The notes under the pieces are model-generated. The model made no database searches and was not told the origin of the DNA. It was given only the letters and a program-made list of their open reading frames with translations. From Novispirillum itersonii subsp. itersonii ATCC 12639 (GTDB lineage: Bacteria; Pseudomonadota; Alphaproteobacteria; Rhodospirillales; Rhodospirillaceae), in assembly GCF_000381985.1 (NCBI RefSeq), contig NZ_KB907342.1:1-64000 (forward strand): a stretch of 64,000 nucleotides of DNA, read 5' to 3'. Shown here piece after piece: positions 44,915-52,692 of this stretch. The position numbers and the translations under genes are program-made. Each line of letters begins with the position of its first letter. The first letter of the stretch is position 1.

Positions 44915-45979
44915 ATGACCCCTGTGTCCCTTCTGGATGAAGCCCGGCCTCTGTTTGAAACCCCGCCCCCGGCGGTGACGGAGGATGAGGCGGCCGCACT
45001 GGTCGCGGCCCACTATCGGGTGACGGGGACAGTCCGTCGCCTGACCGGGGAGCGTGATGCCAACTTTGTCATCACTTCGGCAGCGGGCGGGGCCGTGGTG
45101 TTCAAGGTCATCAATCCTCTGGAACCGGATGCTGAGGCCGAGATGCAGGCGCAGGTGCTTGATGCGCTGGCGGCCCATGGCAGCCCGCTGACCCTGCCGG
45201 TGGCCCGCCACACCGTGGATGGACAGACAGTTCTGCGGGCTGAAACCGCCTCGGGTCTGGCAATCCGGGCCCGCTGTTACAGTTATCTGCCGGGGGAGCC
45301 GCTGTCCGTCCGTCCGGTGGATGATGCGCAGCGCCGGGCTGTCGGGCGGACGGCCGGACACGTGATTCAGGCACTCGCCGGCTTCGATCATCCGGCAGCC
45401 CGGCGTCTGAACCTGTGGGATTTGTGTAAGATCGGGGCCCTGCTGCCACTGGTCGGGGGATTGCCGCCATCGGTGACCCGGGATCAGGTCAGCGCTTTCC
45501 TCGATCATTTTGTGACGGCGGTGGCCCCCCGGATTCCCGGGTTGCGGCATCAGGTGATTCACAATGATCTGTCGCGTAGCAATCTGCTGTTTCCCCCCGG
45601 CGCGCCCACCGGTCTGCTGAGTGTGGTGGATTTCGGCGATATGATCCACGCCCCGGTTCTCAGCGAGCTGGCGGTGGCGGCGTCCTATCAGATTGCCGGA
45701 GAAGACCCGCTGTGGAATCTGCGGGTTGTCGCCGCGGCCTTTGACACGGTGATGCCGCTGCTGCCGGAAGAATGCGACCTGCTGCTCGACTTTGTGCTGG
45801 CCCGGCTGATGGGGCGGATTCTGATCACCCGCTGGCGGGCTGATCTGTTCCCCGAAAACCGCGATTACATCCTGCGCAGCAGTCAGGAAGCGCAGGCTCT
45901 GCTCAATACCCTGTTCCCGGTGTGGAAGAACCGCGCCGACATCAACTGGCCCGCTTTTTACCGGGGCGAAGAGGAGTAA
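44915..45979 (+). CDS. APH-fold small-molecule kinase, hydroxylysine-kinase-like
   Basis: A 354-residue kinase of the aminoglycoside-phosphotransferase fold. GERDANFVI and VFKVINP give the nucleotide-binding lobe, HNDLSRSNLLF is the catalytic loop (Asp and Asn present), and VVDFGDM the metal-binding motif. It closely follows the text of the HYKK/AGPHD1 group. Its gene is followed 5 bp later by a class III aminotransferase, the same pair that in animals phosphorylates 5-hydroxylysine and then eliminates phosphate and ammonia. Substrate is inferred, other amino alcohols remain possible. ATG at 44915 has GGAGAG eight bases upstream. Confidence 0.78.
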   Translation: MTPVSLLDEARPLFETPPPAVTEDEAAALVAAHYRVTGTVRRLTGERDANFVITSAAGGAVVFKVINPLEPDAEAEMQAQVLDALAAHGSPLTLPVARHTVDGQTVLRAETASGLAIRARCYSYLPGEPLSVRPVDDAQRRAVGRTAGHVIQALAGFDHPAARRLNLWDLCKIGALLPLVGGLPPSVTRDQVSAFLDHFVTAVAPRIPGLRHQVIHNDLSRSNLLFPPGAPTGLLSVVDFGDMIHAPVLSELAVAASYQIAGEDPLWNLRVVAAAFDTVMPLLPEECDLLLDFVLARLMGRILITRWRADLFPENRDYILRSSQEAQALLNTLFPVWKNRADINWPAFYRGEEE

Positions 45980-45984
45980 GGAAG

Positions 45985-47238
45985 ATGACCGCATCGCTTC
46001 AGGACCGGCGCAGCGTACTTGGCGCGGCCTATCGTCTGTTTTATGCCGAGCCGCTGACGCTGGTACGCGGCAGTGGGGTCGAGGTGTTTGACGCCGACGG
46101 ACGGCGCTATCTGGATGCCTACAACAATGTGCCGGTGCTGGGCCATGCCCATCCGGCGGTGGTGGAGGCCCTGACCCGTCAGGCCGGGCAGATCAACACC
46201 CATACCCGGTACCTGCATGACACCATCCTGACCTATGCAGAGGCCCTGACCGCGACCTTCCCCGATCCGCTGAACCACGCCATGTTCACCTGCAGCGGCA
46301 GCGAGGCAAATGATCTGGCCCTGCGGATCGCCATGACGGTGACCGGTGGCACCGGGGTGATCGTGACGGAGAACGCCTACCACGGGGTGACCGCCCTGCT
46401 GGCCGGACTGTCGCCGTCGCTGGGCATCGGCACCGCACCGCAGGTGCGGACGGTTCCGGCCCCCGACAGCTATCGTCAGACCGAGGATGTCGGGGCGGCT
46501 TTCGGAGCAGCGGTTGCGGCGGCAGCCGATGACCTGCGGCAGGCCGGTATTCAGGTGGCGGCGTTGCTGGTGGATACTACGTTTGCCAGTGATGGGATCC
46601 ACGTTGGCCCGACCGGGTATCTGGATGCGGCGGTCGCGGCGGTGCGCGCAGCCGGGGGGCTGTTTATCGCTGACGAGGTGCAGGGTGGTTTCGGCCGGTC
46701 CGGCAGACTGTGGACGTTCCTGCACCAGCCGGGGTTGGTCCCTGACCTTGTCACCTTAGGCAAGCCGATGGGCAATGGTCACCCGATCGGTGGAGTGGTC
46801 ACCCGGAAGGATCTGCTGGATGTGTTCGGGGCGCGGTCCCGGTATTTCAACACCTTTGGCGGCAATACCGTGTCTGCGGCGGTCGGCCTGGCGGTCTTGA
46901 CCACCATTCAGCAGGGTGGATTGCCAACGCATGCGGCCACGCTGGGGGCTGATCTGGCCGTCGCTCTGGATGGGTTGCGCCGTCATACCGTGGTTGGCGA
47001 TATCCGTGGGCTCGGTCTGTATTATGGGGTGGAACTGATCTCCGACCGGGTCACCAAGGCCCCGGCGACCGCGCTGGCAAAAGCGGTGATGGATGAGATG
47101 GCCCGTGAGGGCGTGTTGATCGGTGTCTGCGGTATTGCCTCCAACACTCTGAAGATCCGCCCGCCGCTGGCGTTCTGCGCGCAGCATGTCGCTGAACTGA
47201 CCGGGGTGTTGGACCGGGTGTTGTCCCGCCTGACCTGA
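45985..47238 (+). CDS. Class III PLP aminotransferase-fold enzyme, phospho-lyase-like
   Basis: A 417-residue PLP enzyme. The cofactor Lys is K260 in VTLGKPMGNGHPIGG, preceded by the FIADEVQGGFGRSG region that binds PLP. Substitution patterns (NNVPVLGHAHPAVVEAL, NTHTRYLH) match the AGXT2L/PHYKPL phospho-lyase group. With the kinase it would convert a phosphorylated hydroxy-amine (5-phosphohydroxylysine or phosphoethanolamine) into an aldehyde, ammonia and phosphate. Simple aminotransferase activity cannot be excluded. AGGAGTAAGGAAG precedes ATG 45985, and the kinase stop is 5 bp upstream. Confidence 0.83.
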   Translation: MTASLQDRRSVLGAAYRLFYAEPLTLVRGSGVEVFDADGRRYLDAYNNVPVLGHAHPAVVEALTRQAGQINTHTRYLHDTILTYAEALTATFPDPLNHAMFTCSGSEANDLALRIAMTVTGGTGVIVTENAYHGVTALLAGLSPSLGIGTAPQVRTVPAPDSYRQTEDVGAAFGAAVAAAADDLRQAGIQVAALLVDTTFASDGIHVGPTGYLDAAVAAVRAAGGLFIADEVQGGFGRSGRLWTFLHQPGLVPDLVTLGKPMGNGHPIGGVVTRKDLLDVFGARSRYFNTFGGNTVSAAVGLAVLTTIQQGGLPTHAATLGADLAVALDGLRRHTVVGDIRGLGLYYGVELISDRVTKAPATALAKAVMDEMAREGVLIGVCGIASNTLKIRPPLAFCAQHVAELTGVLDRVLSRLT

Positions 47239-47266
47239 GGCTTTGCTTTGGGATGATTGAGAAGAT

Positions 47267-47304
47267 CCCGTTCCGGACTGTTCCGGGACGGGTTTCTTTT
47301 TATT
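47267..47304 (+). terminator. Terminator of the kinase/aminotransferase operon
   Basis: CCCGTTCCGG (47267-47276) pairs with CCGGGACGGG (47283-47292, one wobble), loop ACTGTT, followed by TTTCTTTTTATT. Confidence 0.85.
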
Positions 47305-47353
47305 CTGTCAGGGGGAGAGATGGCCCGGCGCAGAGTCTGATGCCAGAAAAGAC

Positions 47354-47382
47354 GAAAGCCGGAGCTTTAGGCTCCGGCTTTC
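47354..47382 (-). terminator. Terminator of tRNA-Arg copy at 47386-47462
   Basis: GAAAGCCGGAGC pairs perfectly with GCTCCGGCTTTC, loop TTTAG, with a minus-strand T-rich tail (TCTTTTC) 4 bp after the tRNA end. Confidence 0.85.
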
Positions 47383-47385
47383 GAA

Positions 47386-47462
47386 TGGCGCGCCCGGAAG
47401 GACTCGAACCTCCAACCTCTTGATTCGTAGTCAAGTGCTCTATCCAGTTGAGCTACGGGCGC
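47386..47462 (-). tRNA. tRNA-Arg (anticodon ACG), copy A
   Basis: 77 nt with encoded CCA. Acceptor GCGCCCG pairs with CGGGCGC, discriminator G; anticodon stem TTGA/TCAA with loop CTACGAA gives ACG, which reads CGU/CGC/CGA after A34-to-I editing; the T-arm has GGTTCGAGTCC. Identical to the copy at 47590-47666. Confidence 0.96.
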
Positions 47463-47561
47463 ACAGAGGTTTTACCGAACATAGAAACGGACATCAGATA
47501 CTGCGCTGTTCCTCTTCCCGCGCCCGATTGGCGATATGCCTGTTTCGGTGGAAAGCAAAGA

Positions 47562-47580
47562 CCGGAGCTTTAGGCTCCGG
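47562..47580 (-). terminator. Terminator of tRNA-Arg copy at 47590-47666
   Basis: CCGGAGC (47562-47568) pairs with GCTCCGG (47574-47580), loop TTTAG, then TCTTTGCTTT on the minus strand. Same core as the hairpin at 47354-47382. Confidence 0.75.
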
Positions 47581-47589
47581 CCCTCGGAA

Positions 47590-47666
47590 TGGCGCGCCCG
47601 GAAGGACTCGAACCTCCAACCTCTTGATTCGTAGTCAAGTGCTCTATCCAGTTGAGCTACGGGCGC
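47590..47666 (-). tRNA. tRNA-Arg (anticodon ACG), copy B
   Basis: Identical in sequence to the copy 204 bp to the left, including the encoded CCA and the first bases of 5' flank. Both are transcribed leftward. The shared hairpin core downstream shows a tandem duplication of the whole unit. Confidence 0.96.
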
Positions 47667-47832
47667 ACAGAGGTATCTGATCTCCGGCATCTCTGCCGGT
47701 GCAGCCGATGGGCTCGGCTGAGGGCGGCTTTATATTGGCCCCGGCGGCCCTCTGCAACAGAAAAATGCAATACCGTGAAAGATTTTTGTCGTTTGCGCCG
47801 GAGTCAGGGCCGGGGAGAGGCGGGGAGAGAGA

Positions 47833-47866
47833 GTATGGTGCCCGGGGCCGGGGCCGGGCACCATAC
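47833..47866 (-). terminator. GC-rich stem-loop after znuA
   Basis: GTATGGTGCCCGG (47833-47845) pairs perfectly with CCGGGCACCATAC (47854-47866), 8 bp after the znuA stop. No T-tract, so termination strength is uncertain. Confidence 0.6.
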
Positions 47867-47873
47867 CGTGGGA

Positions 47874-48860
47874 TCAGCCTGCAGCGGCGCAGCTGGCGAC
47901 CGCTGTGGCAACGCCCTGCATGGCGGCCTCATATGCGGCAAAGCCTTTGCCGGGGGCACCGCCGTCAGGATCAACGGTGATGACCTTGGCTTTAACGCCC
48001 TGTGCCACCGTGCGCAGGACGGCATCGGGGAATTCCGGTTCAGCGTACAGGCAGGTCACGCCCTGTTCCTGCACTTTTGCCTGCAGGGCTTTCAGATGTT
48101 TGGCGCTGGGGGCGCGGCTGGGGTCAATGGTGACCGCGCCGATCACCTGCAGACCAAACCGTCGTTCCAGATACTGGTAGGCATCATGGAACACCAGAAC
48201 CTTCTGGGCTTTTGCCGGAGCGATCTTTTCCTGCAGGGCGGTTTCCAGTGCGGTCAGCTGCTGTTCGGTCTTCGTCAGATTGGCGGCATACTGCATGGCA
48301 TGGGCCGGATCACGTGCCGACAATGTGGCGGCGATGGTTGCAGCCCAGGCTTTGGCATTCTGTGGGTCCAGCCAGGCGTGCGGGTCAAGCCCGTCTTCAT
48401 GCTCATCGGCTGTGGCTTTGCCGTGATCATGGCCATGGCTGTGCCCGTGGTCATGATCATGGTCGTGCCCGCTTTCCCAGTTCTCGCCATCGCGCAGGGG
48501 CAGGGCGGCCTCGCCCAGTGACCGCAGCAGGGGGACAATCTGGGCAGTTTTGGGGGCGGTGGTCAGGGTTTTAGGCAGCGTCCCTTCCAGCTCCGGCCCG
48601 ACCCAGAAGATCACATCCGCCTTGCTGACGGCCCGGGCATCAGACGGCTTCAGGACATGGGTATGGGGTGATTGCCCCTGTGGGATCAGGCGTACGGGTT
48701 CCCCCACGCCTTCCATAATCGCCCCGGTCAGGGCATAGACCGGGGTGATGCTGGTCACCACCACCGGCACCGGGCTGTCGGCCCGCGCGGTGACAGCGGT
48801 GCCGGTCAGGGCGAGGGTGGTGGCAAGGGTAACGGAGCGCAGAAGGGGCCGGACAGGCAT
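47874..48860 (-). CDS. znuA: ZnuA, zinc-binding protein of a zinc ABC importer
   Basis: A 328-residue periplasmic binding protein. Signal peptide to about ARADS. VVTSITPVYALTGAIMEG and the PHTHVLKPSDA segment provide the first zinc His, with further ligands in GLDPHAWLDP and the VFHDAYQYLERRFG helix. Between strands lies a charged loop at about residues 130-148 with ten His in HDHDHDHGHSHGHDHG, typical of zinc rather than manganese binding proteins. Divergent from zur-znuC-znuB, with the Zur box in between. Confidence 0.95.
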   Translation of the reverse strand: MPVRPLLRSVTLATTLALTGTAVTARADSPVPVVVTSITPVYALTGAIMEGVGEPVRLIPQGQSPHTHVLKPSDARAVSKADVIFWVGPELEGTLPKTLTTAPKTAQIVPLLRSLGEAALPLRDGENWESGHDHDHDHGHSHGHDHGKATADEHEDGLDPHAWLDPQNAKAWAATIAATLSARDPAHAMQYAANLTKTEQQLTALETALQEKIAPAKAQKVLVFHDAYQYLERRFGLQVIGAVTIDPSRAPSAKHLKALQAKVQEQGVTCLYAEPEFPDAVLRTVAQGVKAKVITVDPDGGAPGKGFAAYEAAMQGVATAVASCAAAG

Positions 48861-48937
48861 TGCAGGAGAATCCTTAACTCTGGAGGACAGGAGGGGGAGG
48901 GCTCGTCAGCACCGGGGAGGTGTGCTACACTGTAATA

Positions 48938-48958
48938 AATGTTATGTTATAACAATTG
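48938..48958. promoter_or_regulatory. Zur box between znuA and zur
   Basis: AATGTTATGTTATAACAATT contains TGTTAT-GTT-ATAACA (48940-48954), very close to the Zur consensus GTTATA-ATAAC. It is 78 bp from the znuA start and 62 bp from the zur start, so one site can repress both divergent units when zinc is sufficient. Confidence 0.85.
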
Positions 48959-49019
48959 ATATGGCAAGGTCTGCGTTCTGCTGGCCGCCGGTCCGCCCGT
49001 TCTCCGTCTGGATCCGCCG

Positions 49020-49541
49020 ATGAAACCCGTTTCTCCGTCTGATGAGCCCGTGCCCGGGGATGACGTGCCGTTCCCCCGGCCTCACCACGATCACGACCAC
49101 TGCCGCCATGATGCGCTGCGCCGTGCCGAGGATGTCTGTGCCCGGCAGGGGGCGCGGCTGACGCAGGCCCGGCGGGAGGTGCTGGATCTGCTGTGGGCCG
49201 ACCATCGCCCGGTCAGCGCCTATGATCTGTTGCACCGCCTGAATGCCGATGGCCGGAAAGCCGCGCCGCCGGTGGTATACCGGGCGCTGGATTTTCTGAT
49301 CGAGCATGGTCTGGCCCACCGCCTGAACAGTCTGAATGCTTTCATCGGCTGCGCCCATATCGGCGGTGAGCACGGCGCGCAGTTTTTCATCTGTCGGGAA
49401 TGCGGGCAGGTGGCGGAAACCCGGTCTCCGGAGATTGACAGCGCCATCCGCACTGCGGGGGCTGAACTGGGATTCCGGGTGCAGGCCCCGGTGGTGGAAG
49501 TGGAGGGGGTCTGCCCGACCTGCTCCGGGGCACCGGCATGA
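49020..49541 (+). CDS. zur: Zur, zinc-uptake repressor (Fur family)
   Basis: A 173-residue Fur-family repressor. The winged helix spans about residues 40-105 (LTQARREVLDLLWADHRPVSAYDLLHRLN, VVYRALDFLIEHGLAHRL). Zinc-structural CXXC pairs are CRECG and CPTCS, with HIGGEHGAQFFIC supplying regulatory ligands. An unusual N-terminal extension holds PHHDHDHCRHD. The stop overlaps the znuC start (ATGA). Identity as Zur rather than Fur follows from the znu operon and the Zur box just upstream. Confidence 0.93.
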   Translation: MKPVSPSDEPVPGDDVPFPRPHHDHDHCRHDALRRAEDVCARQGARLTQARREVLDLLWADHRPVSAYDLLHRLNADGRKAAPPVVYRALDFLIEHGLAHRLNSLNAFIGCAHIGGEHGAQFFICRECGQVAETRSPEIDSAIRTAGAELGFRVQAPVVEVEGVCPTCSGAPA

Positions 49542-50461
49542 CGGGGGGCGGCGCAGGAATTCTGCAGGCGGTCGGGGTGACGGTCCGCCGCAGCGGGCGG
49601 GTGATTCTCGACGCGGTGGATCTTGATGTCAGCCGGGGGGAGATTGTCACCATTGTCGGTCCCAATGGGGCAGGCAAGACCACGCTGGTGCGGGTTCTGG
49701 TTGGCCTCGATCAGCCTGACTCCGGGCGGGTGGAGCGGGAAAGCGGTCTGCGGATCGGCTATGTTCCCCAGCGCTTTCAGACGGAAGCGCTGCTGCCGCT
49801 GACGGTCCGGCGCCTGATGACGCTTGGCCACGGGAAGCGGGCTGCGGCGGATGATGCGGCGATCCGTGCGGCCCTGACTGAAACCGGGGTGCCCCATCTG
49901 CTGGAAGCGGCAACCCAGACCTTGTCGGGGGGAGAGACCCAGCGGGTGCTGCTGGCCCGTGCCCTGCTGCGGCAGCCGGATATCCTGATTCTCGACGAAC
50001 CGGCACAAGGGGTGGATTTCCGGGGGCAGCTTGATCTTTATGACCTGATTGCCCGCCTGCGGAGCCGGCATGGCATGAGCGTGCTGATGATTTCACATGA
50101 TCTGCATGTGGTGATGGCCGCCACCGACCGGGTGGTCTGCCTGCATCATCATGTCTGCTGTATCGGCCACCCGGAGGCGGTGGCGCAGGACCCGGCCTAT
50201 CAGCGCCTGTTCGGGCGCGAAGCGGCGGGGCACGTCGCCCTGTATACGCATGATCATCATCATGTGCACGGGCCGGACGGGCAGGTACAGCCGAGGCTGG
50301 TCTCCTGCGGGCATGACCATTCCGGTCATACGCACCACCACGGGGCCCACCATCATGAGGCCCACCATCATGGAGCCGTGCACGACTGTGCCCTGCCGTC
50401 TCATGATGCCCATTTTCCGCCCCCGCCTGAGAGTCTGGCAGGAGAGAACCGCCATGACTGA
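49538..50461 (+). CDS. znuC: ZnuC, ATPase of the zinc importer, with His-rich tail
   Basis: A 307-residue ABC ATPase, longer than the usual 250. Walker A GPNGAGKT, signature LSGGETQR and Walker B ILILDEPAQGVD are intact in the first 230 residues. The extra C-terminal 65 residues are a histidine-rich tail (HDHHHVHG, HDHSGHTHHHGAHHHEAHHH) that could bind zinc in the cytoplasm. It powers ZnuB, whose gene overlaps this stop by 8 bp; zur overlaps its start. Confidence 0.94.
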   Translation: MTGGGAGILQAVGVTVRRSGRVILDAVDLDVSRGEIVTIVGPNGAGKTTLVRVLVGLDQPDSGRVERESGLRIGYVPQRFQTEALLPLTVRRLMTLGHGKRAAADDAAIRAALTETGVPHLLEAATQTLSGGETQRVLLARALLRQPDILILDEPAQGVDFRGQLDLYDLIARLRSRHGMSVLMISHDLHVVMAATDRVVCLHHHVCCIGHPEAVAQDPAYQRLFGREAAGHVALYTHDHHHVHGPDGQVQPRLVSCGHDHSGHTHHHGAHHHEAHHHGAVHDCALPSHDAHFPPPPESLAGENRHD

Positions 50462-51266
50462 ACTGTCGGGCCTTTTTGATGATTTCATCGTCCGCGCCGG
50501 GCTGGCCGGGCTGGCGGTGGCGTTGGCCGCCGGACCGCTTGGATGCTTCGTGATCTGGCGGCGGATGGCCTATTTCGGGGATGCCCTGTCGCATTCGGCG
50601 TTGCTGGGGATCGCGCTGGGGACGTTGCTTCGGGTGCCGGTACAGGCTGCCGTGGTGGCAAGCGGGCTGGCGATGGCCGGTTTCCTGACCGCGTTTGCCC
50701 GCCAGAAGCGTCTGGGCAGTGACGCCCTGCTGGGGATCTTTTCACACGCGGCCCTGTCTTTCGGCCTGATTGCCCTATCCTTTCTGGGGGCGGTGCGGAT
50801 TGACCTGCATGCCCTGCTGTTCGGGGATATTCTGGCGGTGGATGCCGGTGACCTTGTACAGGTCTGGGTCGGGTGTGCGGTCGTTCTGGCGGTGCTGGCC
50901 TTTCTGTGGCGGCCGCTGCTGGCGGCGACGGTCCACCGGGATCTGGCGCAGGCTGAAGGGGTGCCGGTGGCGCGGGTCGAGGCTGCTTTCATGGTGCTGG
51001 TGGCGCTGACCATCGCGCTGGCGGTTAAGATTGTCGGGGTGATGCTGATCACCGCCCTGCTGATCATTCCGGCTGCGGCGGCGCGGGGCCTGTCACGCAC
51101 GCCGGAGCAGATGGCGGCGGTGGCGGCACTGATCGGTCTGCTCTCGGTCGGCTGTGGCCTCGGGGCCTCTCTGACATGGGATTTGCCAGCCGGTCCGGCG
51201 ATTGTTGCGACTGCGGCATTGATTTTTTCTGCGACAATGGTCATACGAACAACAGGGAAGGCATAG
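50454..51266 (+). CDS. znuB: ZnuB, permease of the zinc importer
   Basis: A 270-residue polytopic membrane protein of the ABC-3 family. FVIWRRMAYFGDALSHSALLGIALG is the conserved ZnuB/TroC N-terminal text; later helices include AVKIVGVMLITALLIIPAAAARGL. ATG at 50454 with AGGAGAG upstream overlaps the znuC stop. It forms the membrane channel for zinc delivered by ZnuA. Confidence 0.95.
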   Translation: MTELSGLFDDFIVRAGLAGLAVALAAGPLGCFVIWRRMAYFGDALSHSALLGIALGTLLRVPVQAAVVASGLAMAGFLTAFARQKRLGSDALLGIFSHAALSFGLIALSFLGAVRIDLHALLFGDILAVDAGDLVQVWVGCAVVLAVLAFLWRPLLAATVHRDLAQAEGVPVARVEAAFMVLVALTIALAVKIVGVMLITALLIIPAAAARGLSRTPEQMAAVAALIGLLSVGCGLGASLTWDLPAGPAIVATAALIFSATMVIRTTGKA

Positions 51267-51476
51267 GAGCGGGATTCCCCGCGTCCTTGTCATAAACCAT
51301 GGCACAATTGCGGCTTGTTACGGGCATCCCCTTTCAGTACACTCCCCCTCACCGTGCGGGGGGATTTGTCCCGCCAAGTCCTTGCCGAACAATCTGAACC
51401 CGTCGTTTCCCGGCGCCCCGGCCGCCGCCCGGGGAGATACGCCGGGACTAAAGGCGGCAAAACAAAAGGGAATTCG

Positions 51477-52586
51477 ATGTCGCTGTCGAAGTCGCGTTTT
51501 CTGGTTCTCGGCGTGACCTTGGCGCTGGCCGGGTGTTCTTTCGCCAACGATGCTCTGTTCCCGTCCCTTGGGGGTGACGCCGGCATTCAGTCGAGCGCGA
51601 TTGATCAGCCGCCCAGCCTTGGTAACAGCAGCTTTGTGCCGCCGTCCGTCACGCCCGGTCAGCCGACCGGAACCTTTGTTGGCCAGAAGGTACAGACCTT
51701 CCGGGCCGAACTGTCCAATCTGCAGGGCGTGATCCGCCAGCGGAACCAGCAGCTCCAGTCCCTGCGGATGCAGACCATCAACGACAGCCGCGCCTATCAC
51801 GAGACCGTTGCGTCGGTGAATGCGCGTCTGCAGGTCGGTACCACTCCGGGGAACCCGGAACTGCATAATCAGTGGTCCAATGCACAGGCGCAGCTTGACC
51901 GCCTGAACATGGACGTCGCCGCGATGAACCAGCTGGCGACCACCGTGTCGTCGGACAGCGCGATGACGGTTTATCTGCTGGATAGCATCCGTGCTGCCTA
52001 CAGCCTCAGCGGCGCGGTTGATGAAGATCACCGTCAGCTGCAGACGCTGGAGGTGGAAACCAATCAGACCGTGGTGCTGATTGAACGCCTGCTGTCGGAG
52101 CTGTCGCAGGATATTTCCCGCCAGCAGGGCTATATCGGCAACGAGCGCAGCAATCTCAACACTCTGGCGCTGGGCGTGAAGAACGGCCAGCTGTACGGGG
52201 CCTCCATCGGCAATCAGGCGATGATCCGCGGCAACGCGCTGTCGCAGGATACCGGTCTGGTTTCCGGTCAGGGGCTGGCGGCGGACCGCCGTCCGTTGGT
52301 GGTGATCCGCTTCGACCGCCCGAATGTGTCCTATGAGCAGCAGCTGTATCAGGCGGTTTCCCGCGCTGTTGAGCGCCGCCCGAATGCGGTGTTCGATCTG
52401 GTTGCGGTCAGCCCGTCGGCTGGCGGTGCCGGTCAGTCGGCAATGGCGGCAGCCAATGCCCGCCGCAGTGCCGAGCAGGTCATGCGCTCGCTGACCGATA
52501 TGGGGGTTTCTGCCGACCGCGTCCGCATGTCGGCGATGTCCAGCGGTGGTGCCAGCTCTAACGAAGTCCATCTCTACGTCCGTTAA
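51477..52586 (+). CDS. Outer-membrane-type lipoprotein of unknown function
   Basis: A 369-residue protein with a lipoprotein signal (TLALAGCSF, lipidated Cys near residue 20). The central 200 residues are helical with a coiled-coil-like Gln-rich part (LSNLQGVIRQRNQQLQSLRM) and a second one near VIERLLSEL. The C-terminal 110 residues (PLVVIRFDRPNVSYEQQLYQAVSRAVERR... RRSAEQVMRSLTDMGVSADRVRMSAMSS) have the strand-helix-strand order of an OmpA-type peptidoglycan-binding domain but a divergent sequence. ATG at 51477 follows AAAGGGAA. I do not recognise a named family. Confidence 0.7.
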   Translation: MSLSKSRFLVLGVTLALAGCSFANDALFPSLGGDAGIQSSAIDQPPSLGNSSFVPPSVTPGQPTGTFVGQKVQTFRAELSNLQGVIRQRNQQLQSLRMQTINDSRAYHETVASVNARLQVGTTPGNPELHNQWSNAQAQLDRLNMDVAAMNQLATTVSSDSAMTVYLLDSIRAAYSLSGAVDEDHRQLQTLEVETNQTVVLIERLLSELSQDISRQQGYIGNERSNLNTLALGVKNGQLYGASIGNQAMIRGNALSQDTGLVSGQGLAADRRPLVVIRFDRPNVSYEQQLYQAVSRAVERRPNAVFDLVAVSPSAGGAGQSAMAAANARRSAEQVMRSLTDMGVSADRVRMSAMSSGGASSNEVHLYVR

Positions 52587-52613
52587 CAGCGGACGCTTCA
52601 GACAGCGACACTC

Positions 52614-52650
52614 AACCCCCGCATCCTGAAAGGTGCGGGGGTTTTCGTTT
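52614..52650 (+). terminator. Terminator between the lipoprotein gene and pabB
   Basis: AACCCCCGCA (52614-52623) pairs with TGCGGGGGTT (52634-52643), loop TCCTGAAAGG, then TTCGTTTG. It separates converging genes. Confidence 0.8.
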
Positions 52651-52692
52651 GTCTCAGTTCGTGTGTCTCAGTTCATGTGCCCCGGGCCGGGG

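Noticed and set aside
47420-47680. Open frame across the tandem tRNAs
   Set aside because: The repeated amino-acid string simply reflects the duplicated tRNA sequence.
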